Part shown: positions 1 through 9,193 of the stretch, in pieces
Layout of the letters: each line of letters begins with the position of its first letter
Numbering within the stretch: position 1 is the first letter of the stretch
Source: Streptococcus macacae NCTC 11558
GTDB taxonomy: Bacteria > Bacillota > Bacilli > Lactobacillales > Streptococcaceae
Assembly: GCF_000187995.2 (NCBI RefSeq)
Contig: NZ_AEUW02000001.1
Coordinates: 1,488,001 to 1,552,000 of the forward strand
Direction: 5' to 3'
DNA: 64,000 nt
Position numbers and translations under genes: made by a program
The notes under the pieces: model-generated
Told to the model about the DNA's origin: nothing
What the model saw: only the letters and a program-made list of their open reading frames with translations
Databases searched by the model: none

Positions 1-688
1 CTGTTCCATCTTTGGTCTTGTAGTCAGCGCCAAACACTTGGACTTCTTTCAATTGGCCGCTAGCAACCTGCGTCACATAAGGAAGAAGATTTGTCGGAAG
101 TCCTTTAGGATCTTCTCCTAAATCACCTGACGGATGGGCTCCAATAGGATTGAAATAACGTAAAATAACAATATTCCATTTTGCATCTGAACGAGCTAAA
201 TCAATCAGCAAATCTTCAATAATCAGTTTCGTTCTAGCATAAGGAACCGTCGTTGAGCGAGGAGCACTCTCCAAAATAGGGACAGCCGCTAAATCACCAT
301 AGACACTGGCTGAAGATGAAAAAATAATATTTTTGCAGGCAAACTTTTTCATCACCTCCAATAAGGTGATTGTCCCAGAGACATTATTTTCATAATATTC
401 TAAAGGAGCATAAATAGATTCACTAACTACCTTAAGCCCAGCAAAATGGATAACAGCATCAATATGTTCATGTTCAAAAATGGCTTCCAGCTGGTCTTGA
501 TCCCGAATGTCTATTTGATAAAAACAAATCGAACGAGAGGTTAAGCTTTGTATAACCTCCAGACTTTTAAAACTTGAATGCTGCAGATTATCAACAACAA
601 CAAGTTCATAACCTTGATTTAATAGTTCTACACAAGTATGAGAGCCAATGAAACCAGCCCCACCAGTCACTAAAATTTTTTTAATCAC
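1..688 (-). CDS. galE: UDP-glucose 4-epimerase GalE (3' end outside window)
   Basis: About 229 codons are visible; the C-terminal third runs off the left edge. GalE interconverts UDP-glucose and UDP-galactose in the cytoplasm (Leloir pathway and supply of sugar nucleotides for surface polysaccharides). The N-terminus carries the Rossmann NAD-binding motif GGAGFIGSH, and the short-chain dehydrogenase YxxxK catalytic pair is seen as Y-A-R-T-K. The start is a GTG at 688, read as (V)IKKILVTGG, with the ribosome-binding site AAGGAAGG just upstream. It is followed on the same strand side by surface-glycosylation genes, which fits a UDP-sugar supply role, though that link is inference. Confidence 0.93.
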   Translation of the reverse strand, partial: MIKKILVTGGAGFIGSHTCVELLNQGYELVVVDNLQHSSFKSLEVIQSLTSRSICFYQIDIRDQDQLEAIFEHEHIDAVIHFAGLKVVSESIYAPLEYYENNVSGTITLLEVMKKFACKNIIFSSSASVYGDLAAVPILESAPRSTTVPYARTKLIIEDLLIDLARSDAKWNIVILRYFNPIGAHPSGDLGEDPKGLPTNLLPYVTQVASGQLKEVQVFGADYKTKDGT

Positions 689-730
689 ATTACCTTCCTT
701 TGCCGCATCGCATATTAATTATAGACAAGA

Positions 731-3640
731 TCACACTTTTTGACTATGATCGCGCCATTTCAAAAAGACAATGATAAGGAGAGAAATAAAGGAAACGGCT
801 AGCCCTATCAGTAAACCTTGCGGTCTAAAGGACATTTCAATACGGTGTTTGCCGCTTGTAATCGGGAAGGAGAGAAGGCTTCCCCAAGCTTCACTCGTTT
901 TAACCTTTTTACCATCCACTTTAACAGTCCAGCCAGGGTTATACGGAATACTTGTCATCATCACATTACTTTGGTCTGTTATATTAACATGTCCTTTGAC
1001 AAGAGTGTTTGTCCATTTGGTGACAGTCATATTTTGTTTGCGTCTCTCCTGCAGGACCTTCTTAATGGCCGTCTGGTCTGCTCGCACTAAGGCCATGTTC
1101 GTTAGATCCAGCTGATCTTCTTTGGAAGTTTGCAGCTGGAAGGTCATTGTTTGACCCTTGGCTTTATTGGCCAAATTCCACAGCTGAACCTGATCGTAGC
1201 TTTGAGAGTAATGGTACCACTGGTTATTCAGCATAATAGAGACATTTCCCATTGATTTGCGCAAACTATAAGGTGCTTGGAAATAATAAGTATGGTTTGT
1301 CTGAGGAGTGAAGATGATACGCACTGTACCTGCTTGTTTTTTATCAATGCGTTTAAAAATACGATGGCCGTTTTCATTTACTTCCTGCATATTAATCAGC
1401 TCAATTCGAGGAATACCGATATATTCAAAATATTTGCGATTGGCCCCAGACATTGAAGATAAGATAATATTCTGATTAGAAACAGGGTTGTTAAGTCCAA
1501 ATTTGATATTACGCGTTAAAGTGTTGGTGCCAAAGGCTGCTGAGAAGACATTTGGATTTTCATAAATAGTAAAACGATTGTTATGGTAAATCGGATGGTA
1601 GTAATCTTTTAAATCCGAACGTGTCGCATTGCGGTTAAAGAGATACCAATTAGGATGCTTTTCGATATCAGACGTTGTATAATTTTTAGCATCCATATAG
1701 TAACGAACACCATAAAGAGCATCTGTCAGAGGTGTTCCATTAGCGTAGAAAGTTGCCGCATTTCCGCCAACATCCCCCATAGAATTAAAGAGATTAATCG
1801 TTGATTTTTCCATATTGGAACTAAAACTGCTCAAACCTGGATAAGAAACAAGGAAAGGGTCATTCTTAGCATAAAGAAAGCTTGAGCCAACACGATAAAA
1901 ACCAGCCTTATTCTTTTTCTTAATGACATCTGATAATTCTTTCATATTTTTGGAAATATCAGTAAACTTGTAAGCATCTGTATAAGCTAAAGTCACCTGA
2001 GAGAGATAAGCATTATAACCAAGTTCAAAAACAGTCATTGCTAACAGGGCCAAACCAACCCACTTGTTTTTAGGCCGCAGAGCCAAATAAACAAGAACAA
2101 ACAGCCAGGTCATAAGGGTCAAAGAGACCTGTGTCAGTAAGAAGCCCTTGTTTAAAAGATACAGAAAAACAGGAATGGCAAGCAAACAAGCAGCAACTGT
2201 ACATATACGAGTTTCCCTATACTGTTTTAAATGCGTCCAAGCATAATAAGCTAGAGCACCAAAAATAAGCAAAGCAATGATCAAAACGATCAGCTGATGG
2301 GAGTTAACATAGTTTGTAACAGCTGTTGGCTGATATTTAGGCAAATAAGTATAGTTTTGTCCCGATACATAATAAACCGCAGCAAAACTAAAAATAATTC
2401 CAGCGACCAAACCCTTCCAGCTCAAATATTTTCCTTCTCTTATAGCCAAATAAGCCAAAAGAACCATAAAGAAAGAAAGAAGCCATGAAAAACGGAAAAA
2501 GAAACCAGCAGGGTTTTGTCCCATATGCCAAATCTTATTAACAAATTCATTAACAAAAGAAACAAAGAAAATCAAACCTATAAGAGCTGCTGCTGCTTTT
2601 CTAAACTTGTGGGCTTTTGCTTGTGTAAAATATAGGAAAAAGCCAATCAGAGCCAGTGCCCCAATATAAACATTAGGCAGATTAGGGCCTGCTGACCAAG
2701 AAGAGTCATTATCAAAACCACCAATCATCAGTTTAGATAAGATGTCCAAAGGATTAATCTGCAAAGCAAAACTAAAGGTCATCGGACTGTCATAAGCTCC
2801 CTTGCTTCGCAGAAGATTTAAGAAGATGGGATAAAGAAGAAAGAAAACAGAAGTAATGGCTAAAACAGAATAGCAAATGACACGCCAAAGAGGTTTTAGA
2901 AAATCTAGCAGTTTTGTCTTCCAAGCCTTTTCACCTGCTAATTTAGGCGCTGCATAATAGCATGAATAAAGAGCAATAAAGAGACAGATCATATATCCCA
3001 TGTAAAAATGAAAGAGCATGGTCAGAGCTAAAACAAGTATATATTTAAAAGGTTTCCCTCCATCAATCAGCTCCTCTAAACACAAAATCACAAGCGGCAG
3101 CATGATCATAGCATCATAGAAAATAGGATTCATCTGATAAGAAACAATCATCCCTGACAAAGCATAAGCCGTTGCCATTACTGGAATTAACAGATGATTA
3201 TAAGAAAGAGCCTTATAACGTTTTATTAATAAGTAAGCAAAGCTTAATCCCATAGCTCCATAACGCAGCCAAATCGTTAAAAAGACAGCCCACTTAAATT
3301 GCGACAGCGGCAGTAAAATATAAAAGAGGTTAAAAGGACTGATCAAATTAAATCCCCAAACACCAATCATAGCTCCGCCAATGGATTTTGAAAAGGAATA
3401 AAACAAGCCCGACCAATCTCCAGTCAGTACAGTCTCTTTTAAGAAACCATAAAGTCCAATATACTGCTGACCAAAATCAACAGCCATTAAACTATTGCGG
3501 CCAAAAGGGAAAACTCCCATAAAAAGCCATACAACCAGCATGATCAGCATAGGCAACAGTGCACTGGCCCAAAGAACCTGACTTTTTTTAGTTAAAGAAA
3601 AATCTTTTTTTTGTTTATGTGTTGTTCTTGAACGACTCAT
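731..3640 (-). CDS. YfhO family polytopic membrane protein (GT-C-like, surface glycosylation)
   Basis: A 969-residue protein with a short basic N-terminus, roughly a dozen hydrophobic segments over the first 560 residues, a long polar region (about 565-930) and a final membrane segment near 945-965. This is the YfhO family architecture; in Bacillus and other Firmicutes YfhO works with a CsbB/GtrB-type GT2 enzyme, moving the sugar from undecaprenyl phosphate onto a cell-wall polymer outside the membrane. The start overlaps the stop of the upstream GT2 gene in an ATGA, so the two are translationally coupled, which supports the pairing. The acceptor polymer (lipoteichoic acid or rhamnose polysaccharide) cannot be told from the sequence. 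Confidence 0.85.
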   Translation of the reverse strand: MSRSRTTHKQKKDFSLTKKSQVLWASALLPMLIMLVVWLFMGVFPFGRNSLMAVDFGQQYIGLYGFLKETVLTGDWSGLFYSFSKSIGGAMIGVWGFNLISPFNLFYILLPLSQFKWAVFLTIWLRYGAMGLSFAYLLIKRYKALSYNHLLIPVMATAYALSGMIVSYQMNPIFYDAMIMLPLVILCLEELIDGGKPFKYILVLALTMLFHFYMGYMICLFIALYSCYYAAPKLAGEKAWKTKLLDFLKPLWRVICYSVLAITSVFFLLYPIFLNLLRSKGAYDSPMTFSFALQINPLDILSKLMIGGFDNDSSWSAGPNLPNVYIGALALIGFFLYFTQAKAHKFRKAAAALIGLIFFVSFVNEFVNKIWHMGQNPAGFFFRFSWLLSFFMVLLAYLAIREGKYLSWKGLVAGIIFSFAAVYYVSGQNYTYLPKYQPTAVTNYVNSHQLIVLIIALLIFGALAYYAWTHLKQYRETRICTVAACLLAIPVFLYLLNKGFLLTQVSLTLMTWLFVLVYLALRPKNKWVGLALLAMTVFELGYNAYLSQVTLAYTDAYKFTDISKNMKELSDVIKKKNKAGFYRVGSSFLYAKNDPFLVSYPGLSSFSSNMEKSTINLFNSMGDVGGNAATFYANGTPLTDALYGVRYYMDAKNYTTSDIEKHPNWYLFNRNATRSDLKDYYHPIYHNNRFTIYENPNVFSAAFGTNTLTRNIKFGLNNPVSNQNIILSSMSGANRKYFEYIGIPRIELINMQEVNENGHRIFKRIDKKQAGTVRIIFTPQTNHTYYFQAPYSLRKSMGNVSIMLNNQWYHYSQSYDQVQLWNLANKAKGQTMTFQLQTSKEDQLDLTNMALVRADQTAIKKVLQERRKQNMTVTKWTNTLVKGHVNITDQSNVMMTSIPYNPGWTVKVDGKKVKTSEAWGSLLSFPITSGKHRIEMSFRPQGLLIGLAVSFISLLIIVFLKWRDHSQKV

Positions 3641-4599
3641 CCAACCAAATCCTCTTTTGCTTTCTCAATATTTGTTTCATCCACAATATAGTGCGGACGA
3701 CGTTTAACTTCATAATAAATCTTACCGATGTATTCTCCCAAAACACCAATGGAAATAAGCTGTACACCGCTAAATAAAATAATAGCGGCTAAAGTTGTAA
3801 AGTAACCACTGACAAGTATCTCTGGCTTTACAAAATAAGCGACAAACATGGCCAATAAATATAAAAGAGCAAAACCAATACAAACCAAACCAAACTGGAT
3901 ACAAATCCGCAAAGGTTTATCATTAAAGGAAATAATCCCTTGAAAAGCATAATTCATAGACCGTTTAAAGCCAAATTTACTTTCACCAGCTTCTCGAACG
4001 TGATTCTTATAAGGGATGACCTTTTCATTAAAACCAATCCAGGAAAAAATACCTTTCGAAAAGCGATTATATTCAGGAAGCGCTAAAATCGTATCAACAG
4101 CTTTTCGGCTAAAAAGTTTAAATTCGGATATTCCATCTGTCAGCCGAACATCCATTAAGCGATTAGAAAAACGGTAAAACAGTTTCGCAAAAAAGGTACT
4201 CTGCTTAGATTCTCCTTCTCTATTGCGCTGACCACTGACCACATCATAGCCTTCTTTAAAAGCTGCTACAAACTTAGGTATCAAGGCTGGCGGGTGCTGC
4301 AAATCACCATCCATTAACATGACAGCATCTCCAGTCGCATATTTTAGACCAGATAAAATAGCCCCTTCACGGCCAAAATTACGACTAAAGCTGATAAACC
4401 TGACATGATTATCAGTTTTGGCAATCTCTTTCATAAGATCTAAAGTCCTATCTCTGCTGCCATCATTGATATATACCAGCTCATAAGCATCAATAGTACT
4501 ACTGGTTAGCATTGTCTGTAATTGTGCCGAAATTTCACTATGCGTCTTTTCTATCATTTTTTCTTCATTATAGAAAGCGACGACGATTGATAATTTCAT
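3637..4599 (-). CDS. GtrB/CsbB-type undecaprenyl-phosphate glycosyltransferase (GT2)
   Basis: 320 residues. An N-terminal GT-A domain starts KLSIVVAFYNEE, with NDGSRD at about 45-50 and the metal-binding MDGDLQHP at about 96-103. Two membrane segments follow near 228-255 and 263-290, the hallmark of the DPM1-like/GtrB group that charges undecaprenyl phosphate with a sugar on the cytoplasmic face. The family is annotated as CsbB, YkoT or GtrB. Its stop overlaps the start of the YfhO gene by 4 nt. The RBS AAGAAGGAA lies before the ATG. The sugar donor is not predictable here; galE nearby makes a UDP-hexose possible, but family relatives use UDP-Glc or UDP-GlcNAc. Confidence 0.88.
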   Translation of the reverse strand: MKLSIVVAFYNEEKMIEKTHSEISAQLQTMLTSSTIDAYELVYINDGSRDRTLDLMKEIAKTDNHVRFISFSRNFGREGAILSGLKYATGDAVMLMDGDLQHPPALIPKFVAAFKEGYDVVSGQRNREGESKQSTFFAKLFYRFSNRLMDVRLTDGISEFKLFSRKAVDTILALPEYNRFSKGIFSWIGFNEKVIPYKNHVREAGESKFGFKRSMNYAFQGIISFNDKPLRICIQFGLVCIGFALLYLLAMFVAYFVKPEILVSGYFTTLAAIILFSGVQLISIGVLGEYIGKIYYEVKRRPHYIVDETNIEKAKEDLVG

Positions 4600-4930
4600 A
4601 CTTTTTCCTTCTTAATTGACTTGATTTAGCTCATCTAAGTACTTTAAAATAGCATAATACCAGCTGTATTTTACCATATTTCACAATAGTTTTCGACTAT
4701 TTTTTAAAACTGACATGAAATTTACACATACAAGTAAAAAAGCAAGAGGCTTTAGCTTTAAAGAATACAATGATTGTGCTTATTGAAGCCTTCGCTTAGG
4801 ATTCAAAAAGAAGATTAATAATTTCTTTGTTCCTATTTTATATTAAATATTTCTTTCATCTCAGCCAGCCCATTCTTTTTTGAGTAATTACTGATTTTAA
4901 TTCCTATCGTTTTATATTATAATAAACAGC
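4600..4930. other. Intergenic region between divergent csbB-like gene and yaaA
   Basis: A 331-base AT-rich gap between divergent genes. It holds the RBS and a probable promoter of the leftward GT2 gene (an extended -10 like TGGTATTAT in minus orientation near 4655-4665) and, at its right end, the yaaA -10 box. No small ORF with a ribosome-binding site and no clear hairpin were seen. Confidence 0.4.
4918..4923 (+). promoter_or_regulatory. -10 box of yaaA, seven bases before the start codon
   Basis: TATAAT ends 7 nt before the yaaA ATG, so transcription should begin at or next to the ATG. No Shine-Dalgarno sequence precedes the start. The -35 region is poor (no good TTGACA at 16-18 bp). Confidence 0.5.
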
Positions 4931-5683
4931 ATGATAAAATTTTTAATTCCAAGCGCCAAAGAAATGAAGTTTACTGCTCAGCCTTCTTCTTTTCTTTCAC
5001 AGCCTGCGCAAAAATATCAGCCTATTATTGACACATTAAGTGTATTGACTAGTGAACAGTTAGAAAGATTATATAAAGTCAACCCTAAAATGGCTAAAAC
5101 AGAATGGCAGCACATACAGGCTATAAAAAATCAAACAGCCCTGACCTATCCAGCACTTGATTTATTTAACGGCTTAATGTATCGCCATATCAAACGACAG
5201 GATTTATCAGAAAAAGAATATTCTTATCTAAAAGACAGAGCCTTTATTACTTCTGCCTTATACGGTATCATTTCCGTTTTTGATCACATTGCGCCGCACC
5301 GTCTTGATTTTAATGTCAAACTAGATATTAAAAAGCAGCCATTAAAAAGTTACTGGCGACAAGAATACGATAATTTTGTTAAAAAAGATGATAAGGTCAT
5401 TTCATTACTTTCCAGTGAATTTGAAGATGTTTTTTCACCAAAAGTCAGAGCACATTTTCTTAAGCTTAAATTTTTAGAAGAAAAAAACGGCCAACTCAAA
5501 TCCCACTCTACTATCTCTAAGAAAGCGCGCGGGGCCTTTTTAACTCAGGCACTAAAAAAGCAGTGTCAATCCGTTAATGAGCTAAAAGAAATTCACTTTC
5601 AAGGCTTTGCTTATGAAGAACAATTATCAACTAAGAAATTGCTCGTTTTTGTCAAATACAGCAACTCCCAAGGTTTCTTATAA
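4931..5683 (+). CDS. yaaA: Peroxide stress protein YaaA (UPF0246 family)
   Basis: 250 residues beginning IKFLIPSAKEM, the typical N-terminal signature of the UPF0246/YaaA family, with full family length. In E. coli YaaA is induced by OxyR and lowers free intracellular iron and DNA damage during H2O2 stress; the family has a DNA-binding fold. Residues like YGIISVFDHIAPHRLDFNVKL in the middle (around 111-132) match the family core. Alone in its transcription unit, flanked by a divergent gene and a separately promoted regulator. The start is fixed by the family N-terminus even though there is no RBS. Confidence 0.9.
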   Translation: MIKFLIPSAKEMKFTAQPSSFLSQPAQKYQPIIDTLSVLTSEQLERLYKVNPKMAKTEWQHIQAIKNQTALTYPALDLFNGLMYRHIKRQDLSEKEYSYLKDRAFITSALYGIISVFDHIAPHRLDFNVKLDIKKQPLKSYWRQEYDNFVKKDDKVISLLSSEFEDVFSPKVRAHFLKLKFLEEKNGQLKSHSTISKKARGAFLTQALKKQCQSVNELKEIHFQGFAYEEQLSTKKLLVFVKYSNSQGFL

Positions 5684-5720
5684 GCTTATTATCAACAAAT
5701 CAAAAATATGTCATCTATAA

Positions 5721-5776
5721 TTGACATATTTTAATAGTATGTTATAATATTGTCCTATATATAAGACAATATTATA
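5721..5776 (+). promoter_or_regulatory. Promoter and 34-bp palindromic operator of the small XRE gene
   Basis: TTGACA (5721-5726) and TATAAT (5743-5748) are spaced 16 bp. From 5743 to 5776 runs a near-perfect palindrome: TATAATATTGTC (5743-5754), a 10-bp TATATATA-centred middle, then GACAATATTATA (5765-5776). It covers the -10 and the start of transcription, the classical site for autorepression. Confidence 0.75.
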
Positions 5777-5798
5777 AGGAAAAGGGGAAGGAATACAT

Positions 5799-5990
5799 GT
5801 GAATAAAGTAAAAGAATTTCGTAAAATCTTAGGGATTTCTCAATTAACGCTTTCTCAAAAAGCAGGAGTCTCTAGACAAACTATCAATCTTATTGAAAAT
5901 AATAAATATAATCCCTCTTTGGAAATCTGCATTAAAATAGCAAAAGCATTAAATACAGATCTTAATGCTCTTTTTTGGGAAAAAAATTAA
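5799..5990 (+). CDS. Small XRE-family (Cro/CI-like) transcriptional regulator
   Basis: 63 residues consisting almost entirely of a helix-turn-helix domain: residues 12-32 give the HTH (LGISQLTLSQKAGVSRQTIN) and INLIENNKYNPSLE is the usual helix 3/4 context. GTG start with the RBS AAGGGGAAGGAAT a few bases upstream. Family members of this size (for example those near ABC exporter genes in Firmicutes) often repress their own operon; the palindrome over its promoter supports autoregulation. The ABC pair starts about 120 bp downstream with its own RBS and may be its target. The ligand or signal is unknown. Confidence 0.88.
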   Translation: MNKVKEFRKILGISQLTLSQKAGVSRQTINLIENNKYNPSLEICIKIAKALNTDLNALFWEKN

Positions 5991-6111
5991 AAGACTAAAA
6001 AGAATCCAGAGAGTGATGGAAAAAAAGCTATTTAAATCAGCTGATACTTCTTAAGATATCAATATAAAAGAGAGACAATGATACAATAACTAACAAGGAG
6101 GACCAACCCTT

Positions 6112-6858
6112 ATGATAACTTTCGAACATGTTACAAAAATGTACGGTGACAATGCGGCATTAAAAGATCTTAATGTAACAATTGAAAACGGCGAAATATT
6201 TGGCCTCATTGGCCATAATGGGGCAGGAAAAACGACTACTATCAGTCTGCTCACTTCGATTATCGAAGCCACAAGCGGCAATATCTTAGTTGATCAGCAA
6301 GAACTTAGTCAAAATCGCGAAACCATCAAAAAACGAATCGCCTATGTCCCAGATTCTCCTGATATTTTTCTCAATCTAACAGCAAGAGAATATTGGGAAT
6401 TCTTAGCAACAATTTATGGGGTCCAGCCTTCTGAGAGAGATAAACGTATTGATGAACTAACTCAACTTTTTGATATCAAAGATCGCCAATATGAAACGAT
6501 TGATAGTTTTTCCCATGGTATGCGCCAAAAAACCATTGTCATCGGAGCTTTGATTCCCAATCCAGATATTTGGATTTTAGATGAACCCTTGACAGGTCTT
6601 GATCCTCAAGCTTCTTTTGATTTAAAGGAAATGATGCGTCAGCATGCTAAAGCAGGCAACACGGTTCTTTTTTCGACCCATGTCTTATCTGTAGCTGAAC
6701 AGTTATGTGACCGAATTGGTATCTTACGCCGCGGAGAACTTATTTTTGTAGGCAGCTTAGATGAGCTAAAAGCACAATACCCAGAAAAAGATCTAGAAGC
6801 GATCTATCTAGAATTAGCAGGGCGCAAAGAACCTCAAAAGGCAGGTGAGGAGGTATGA
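6112..6858 (+). CDS. ABC-2 type exporter ATP-binding protein
   Basis: 248 residues. Walker A GHNGAGKTT at about 37-45, signature SHGMRQK near 140, Walker B IWILDEPLTGLDP near 155-167 and the H-loop in FSTHVLS near 190. This places it in the CcmA/NatA-like ATPases that power ABC-2 exporters. RBS AAGGAGG at 6094-6100. The stop overlaps the start of the permease gene (ATGA), so both are made together. Substrate unknown; peptide or drug export and self-immunity are possibilities only. Confidence 0.9.
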   Translation: MITFEHVTKMYGDNAALKDLNVTIENGEIFGLIGHNGAGKTTTISLLTSIIEATSGNILVDQQELSQNRETIKKRIAYVPDSPDIFLNLTAREYWEFLATIYGVQPSERDKRIDELTQLFDIKDRQYETIDSFSHGMRQKTIVIGALIPNPDIWILDEPLTGLDPQASFDLKEMMRQHAKAGNTVLFSTHVLSVAEQLCDRIGILRRGELIFVGSLDELKAQYPEKDLEAIYLELAGRKEPQKAGEEV

Positions 6859-8468
6859 ATTGGAAAAATATTTGGGAACTCATTAAAATTAATATCCTGT
6901 ATTCCAATCCACAAGCACTGACGAATATTCAAAGAAGACAGGCTAGAAAACCTAATAAAAATTTATCTTCCTATAAATCCGTCATCAGACAGCAAGTAAG
7001 TGTCGCCGTTCTTTTCATCTTTATTTATGCCTACATGTTCTTAAATATTGATTATCGCCACTCTAAAGGTTATTTTTCTTTTCAAATTGCCATGTTTATC
7101 CTTATTGCAATTGTTTCAGGATTTACCACCTTATTTGCTGTTTTTTACGATAGTAACGATACAAAATTATATTTACCACTTCCTGTTAAAGAAAGCGAAG
7201 TTTATATTGCTAAAGTAATGTCCTCTCAAGGCGGGAGCTTGCCCTTTCTCATGCCTATTATACCGCTGTCAATGATTGCTTATTTGCAGCTGTCCAATCC
7301 TATTTTAGCTGTTTTTGGAACGCTCATTAATTTTTTGATAGCTCTGTTATTATCTAATGCTATTAGCATTCTTCTGGTCTATTTTATTGGACAGATGCTT
7401 GTTAAAAGTCCTTATAAAAAAACCATCTCCACTGTCTTAATGGTTGTATCAACGCTTTTAGCAGTTGGGGTTGTGTTCTACCTATCCTCCCAAAGCAACA
7501 ATAACAGTATTCAAGGCAATACCAGCATACAAATGCCATTACTGCCTTATTTTAGAGGCTTTATAGATGTCATAATCAATCCTTTATCAACAGCCAGTCT
7601 TTTAAATTTCTGGTTGGGCTTATTAGTATTAGCTGGCCTTCTTCTTTTAATCAAACGAGTGATTATCAAAAATTACTTTAAGCAGTTTCTTTCTATACAA
7701 GCAACGAAAGCTCATAAAAGAAAGAAAGTAAGAAATACTAAAAACCAAACACTTTCACAAACACTGCGCAGGCACCATTTATCGACGATTAAAGATGGTA
7801 CTTTGATTCTGCAGACTTATCTGATGCCCTTAATATTTGTCTTTGCTTTTCTTGCTCCAAGTTTATCAAGAGGAGGTCTGACACTTTCTGGAATTAGCAA
7901 TAGCTTTTTTGGAGTTGCGCTTTTATTAGGAGTCATGTTTGGAAATCTTATTTCTGCTTCTGCTAATACTTTCCTTGCCGTTGGTATTTCTTTGGAAAAG
8001 GACAACTATATCTTTTTAAAAACACTTCCTATTTCTTTCAAAAAATTCTTAATCAGCAAATTTTTAACTCTTTCTACCATTCAGTTGTCAATTCCCATTA
8101 TCATTTACCTATTGGTCGGCCTTTTCTTATTAAAGACCCCAATCATTCTAATAGTAAGCTTTAGCATTGGAACGGCCTTAGCAGCTCTCATCACTGGCCA
8201 AATACTGTACTGGAGGGATTACCGACTCCTTAATTTAACTTGGCAAAATGTTACTCAGTTATTCTCCAGAGGAATAGGACAATGGTTTAGTTTTATAACC
8301 CTAATGGCAGTGATTATTGGAGGAAGCATGCTTACTGCTCTCAGTATCATTTTAGCTCTTCAAACCTCTGCTTTAATTATTAGTTTTATTTTAACACTTC
8401 TGATTTTAGCTCTTCTTGCTCCAATTCAGCTATTCATTTACCATAGATTTTGGAAAAAACTAATCTAA
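6855..8468 (+). CDS. ABC exporter permease, 12-TM type
   Basis: 537 residues with about 12 hydrophobic segments in two groups (roughly 55-230 and 315-530) separated by a basic cytoplasmic stretch rich in KR (around 265-305). It is translationally coupled to the ATPase before it. The large two-lobe layout resembles the EcsB/YthQ-like permeases of Firmicutes; the assignment to a named subfamily is tentative. The operon is closed by a strong terminator just downstream. Confidence 0.8.
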   Translation: MNWKNIWELIKINILYSNPQALTNIQRRQARKPNKNLSSYKSVIRQQVSVAVLFIFIYAYMFLNIDYRHSKGYFSFQIAMFILIAIVSGFTTLFAVFYDSNDTKLYLPLPVKESEVYIAKVMSSQGGSLPFLMPIIPLSMIAYLQLSNPILAVFGTLINFLIALLLSNAISILLVYFIGQMLVKSPYKKTISTVLMVVSTLLAVGVVFYLSSQSNNNSIQGNTSIQMPLLPYFRGFIDVIINPLSTASLLNFWLGLLVLAGLLLLIKRVIIKNYFKQFLSIQATKAHKRKKVRNTKNQTLSQTLRRHHLSTIKDGTLILQTYLMPLIFVFAFLAPSLSRGGLTLSGISNSFFGVALLLGVMFGNLISASANTFLAVGISLEKDNYIFLKTLPISFKKFLISKFLTLSTIQLSIPIIIYLLVGLFLLKTPIILIVSFSIGTALAALITGQILYWRDYRLLNLTWQNVTQLFSRGIGQWFSFITLMAVIIGGSMLTALSIILALQTSALIISFILTLLILALLAPIQLFIYHRFWKKLI

Positions 8469-8483
8469 GACACAAGAAAGAAT

Positions 8484-8534
8484 GGTCTAAAAGTCGATTT
8501 ATATGAATGACGACTTTTAGACCGCTTTTTTCTT
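8484..8534 (+). terminator. Intrinsic terminator of the ABC exporter operon
   Basis: Perfect 13-bp stem GGTCTAAAAGTCG (8484-8496) with CGACTTTTAGACC (8511-8523), a 14-nt loop and a T-rich tail GCTTTTTTCTT. It lies 15 nt after the permease stop and separates it from the convergent nrdG. Confidence 0.92.
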
Positions 8535-8587
8535 CCATCATAAAATAAATATTGCAGCAAAAGGCTCTTTTATAGTCTCTTCACTCG

Positions 8588-9193
8588 CTAAATCAAACCA
8601 TCTCTATCTATTTGTTCATAATTTTGCTGCCCATCATTTAGTCTATCCCAAATCACAATTTCACCCGATGTCAGCGATTTAGGAACATCAATGATCCGTT
8701 GATTAGAAGAGCCGCGAAACTGCAGCATCAGATTCTTTTTAGCTTTATCAAAACGGCCATCAACCAAAATATCAATCAAATTTAACATTTCCAATTTATC
8801 AGGCGTTTCTAACATTAATTCTTCCCAAGTATAACCTGTCCAAGACCAAATATCTTTCTCAGGCAATTCTTTACGGATACGCTTTAATAGGGGCAAAAGT
8901 ATACCAGTATTCAAAAAGGGTTCCCCTCCTAGAAGTGTTAAACCTTGAACATAGGGCTGAGCCAAATCCTCCATGATCTGTTCCTCTAATTCTTGTGTAT
9001 AAGGGATACCAGCACTAAAGGACCAAGTCGCTACATTATAGCAGCCTTCGCAATGAAACATACAGCCAGCTACATAAAGAGAGTTACGAACGCCCTCCCC
9101 ATCCACAAAATTAAAAGCCTTGTAATCAATAATACGCCCTTGGCTTAATTCTTCACTCTTCCATTCTCCTGGTTTTGGGGTATTCCAAGTCAT
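8588..9193 (-). CDS. nrdG: Anaerobic ribonucleotide reductase activating protein NrdG
   Basis: A radical-SAM activase that installs the glycyl radical on NrdD under anaerobic conditions. The [4Fe-4S]-binding cysteines are in CMFHCEGC (CxxxCxxC, about residues 44-51 from the chosen start), with LLGGEPFLN (GGEP motif) and SWTGYTWEEL further on. I choose the ATG at 9193 (201 residues): it overlaps the upstream stop as ATGA and has GGAGG 8 nt ahead. An in-frame ATG at 9217 would add 8 residues but overlaps the preceding gene by 28 nt. Last gene of the nrdD operon. Confidence 0.93.
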   Translation of the reverse strand: MTWNTPKPGEWKSEELSQGRIIDYKAFNFVDGEGVRNSLYVAGCMFHCEGCYNVATWSFSAGIPYTQELEEQIMEDLAQPYVQGLTLLGGEPFLNTGILLPLLKRIRKELPEKDIWSWTGYTWEELMLETPDKLEMLNLIDILVDGRFDKAKKNLMLQFRGSSNQRIIDVPKSLTSGEIVIWDRLNDGQQNYEQIDRDGLI

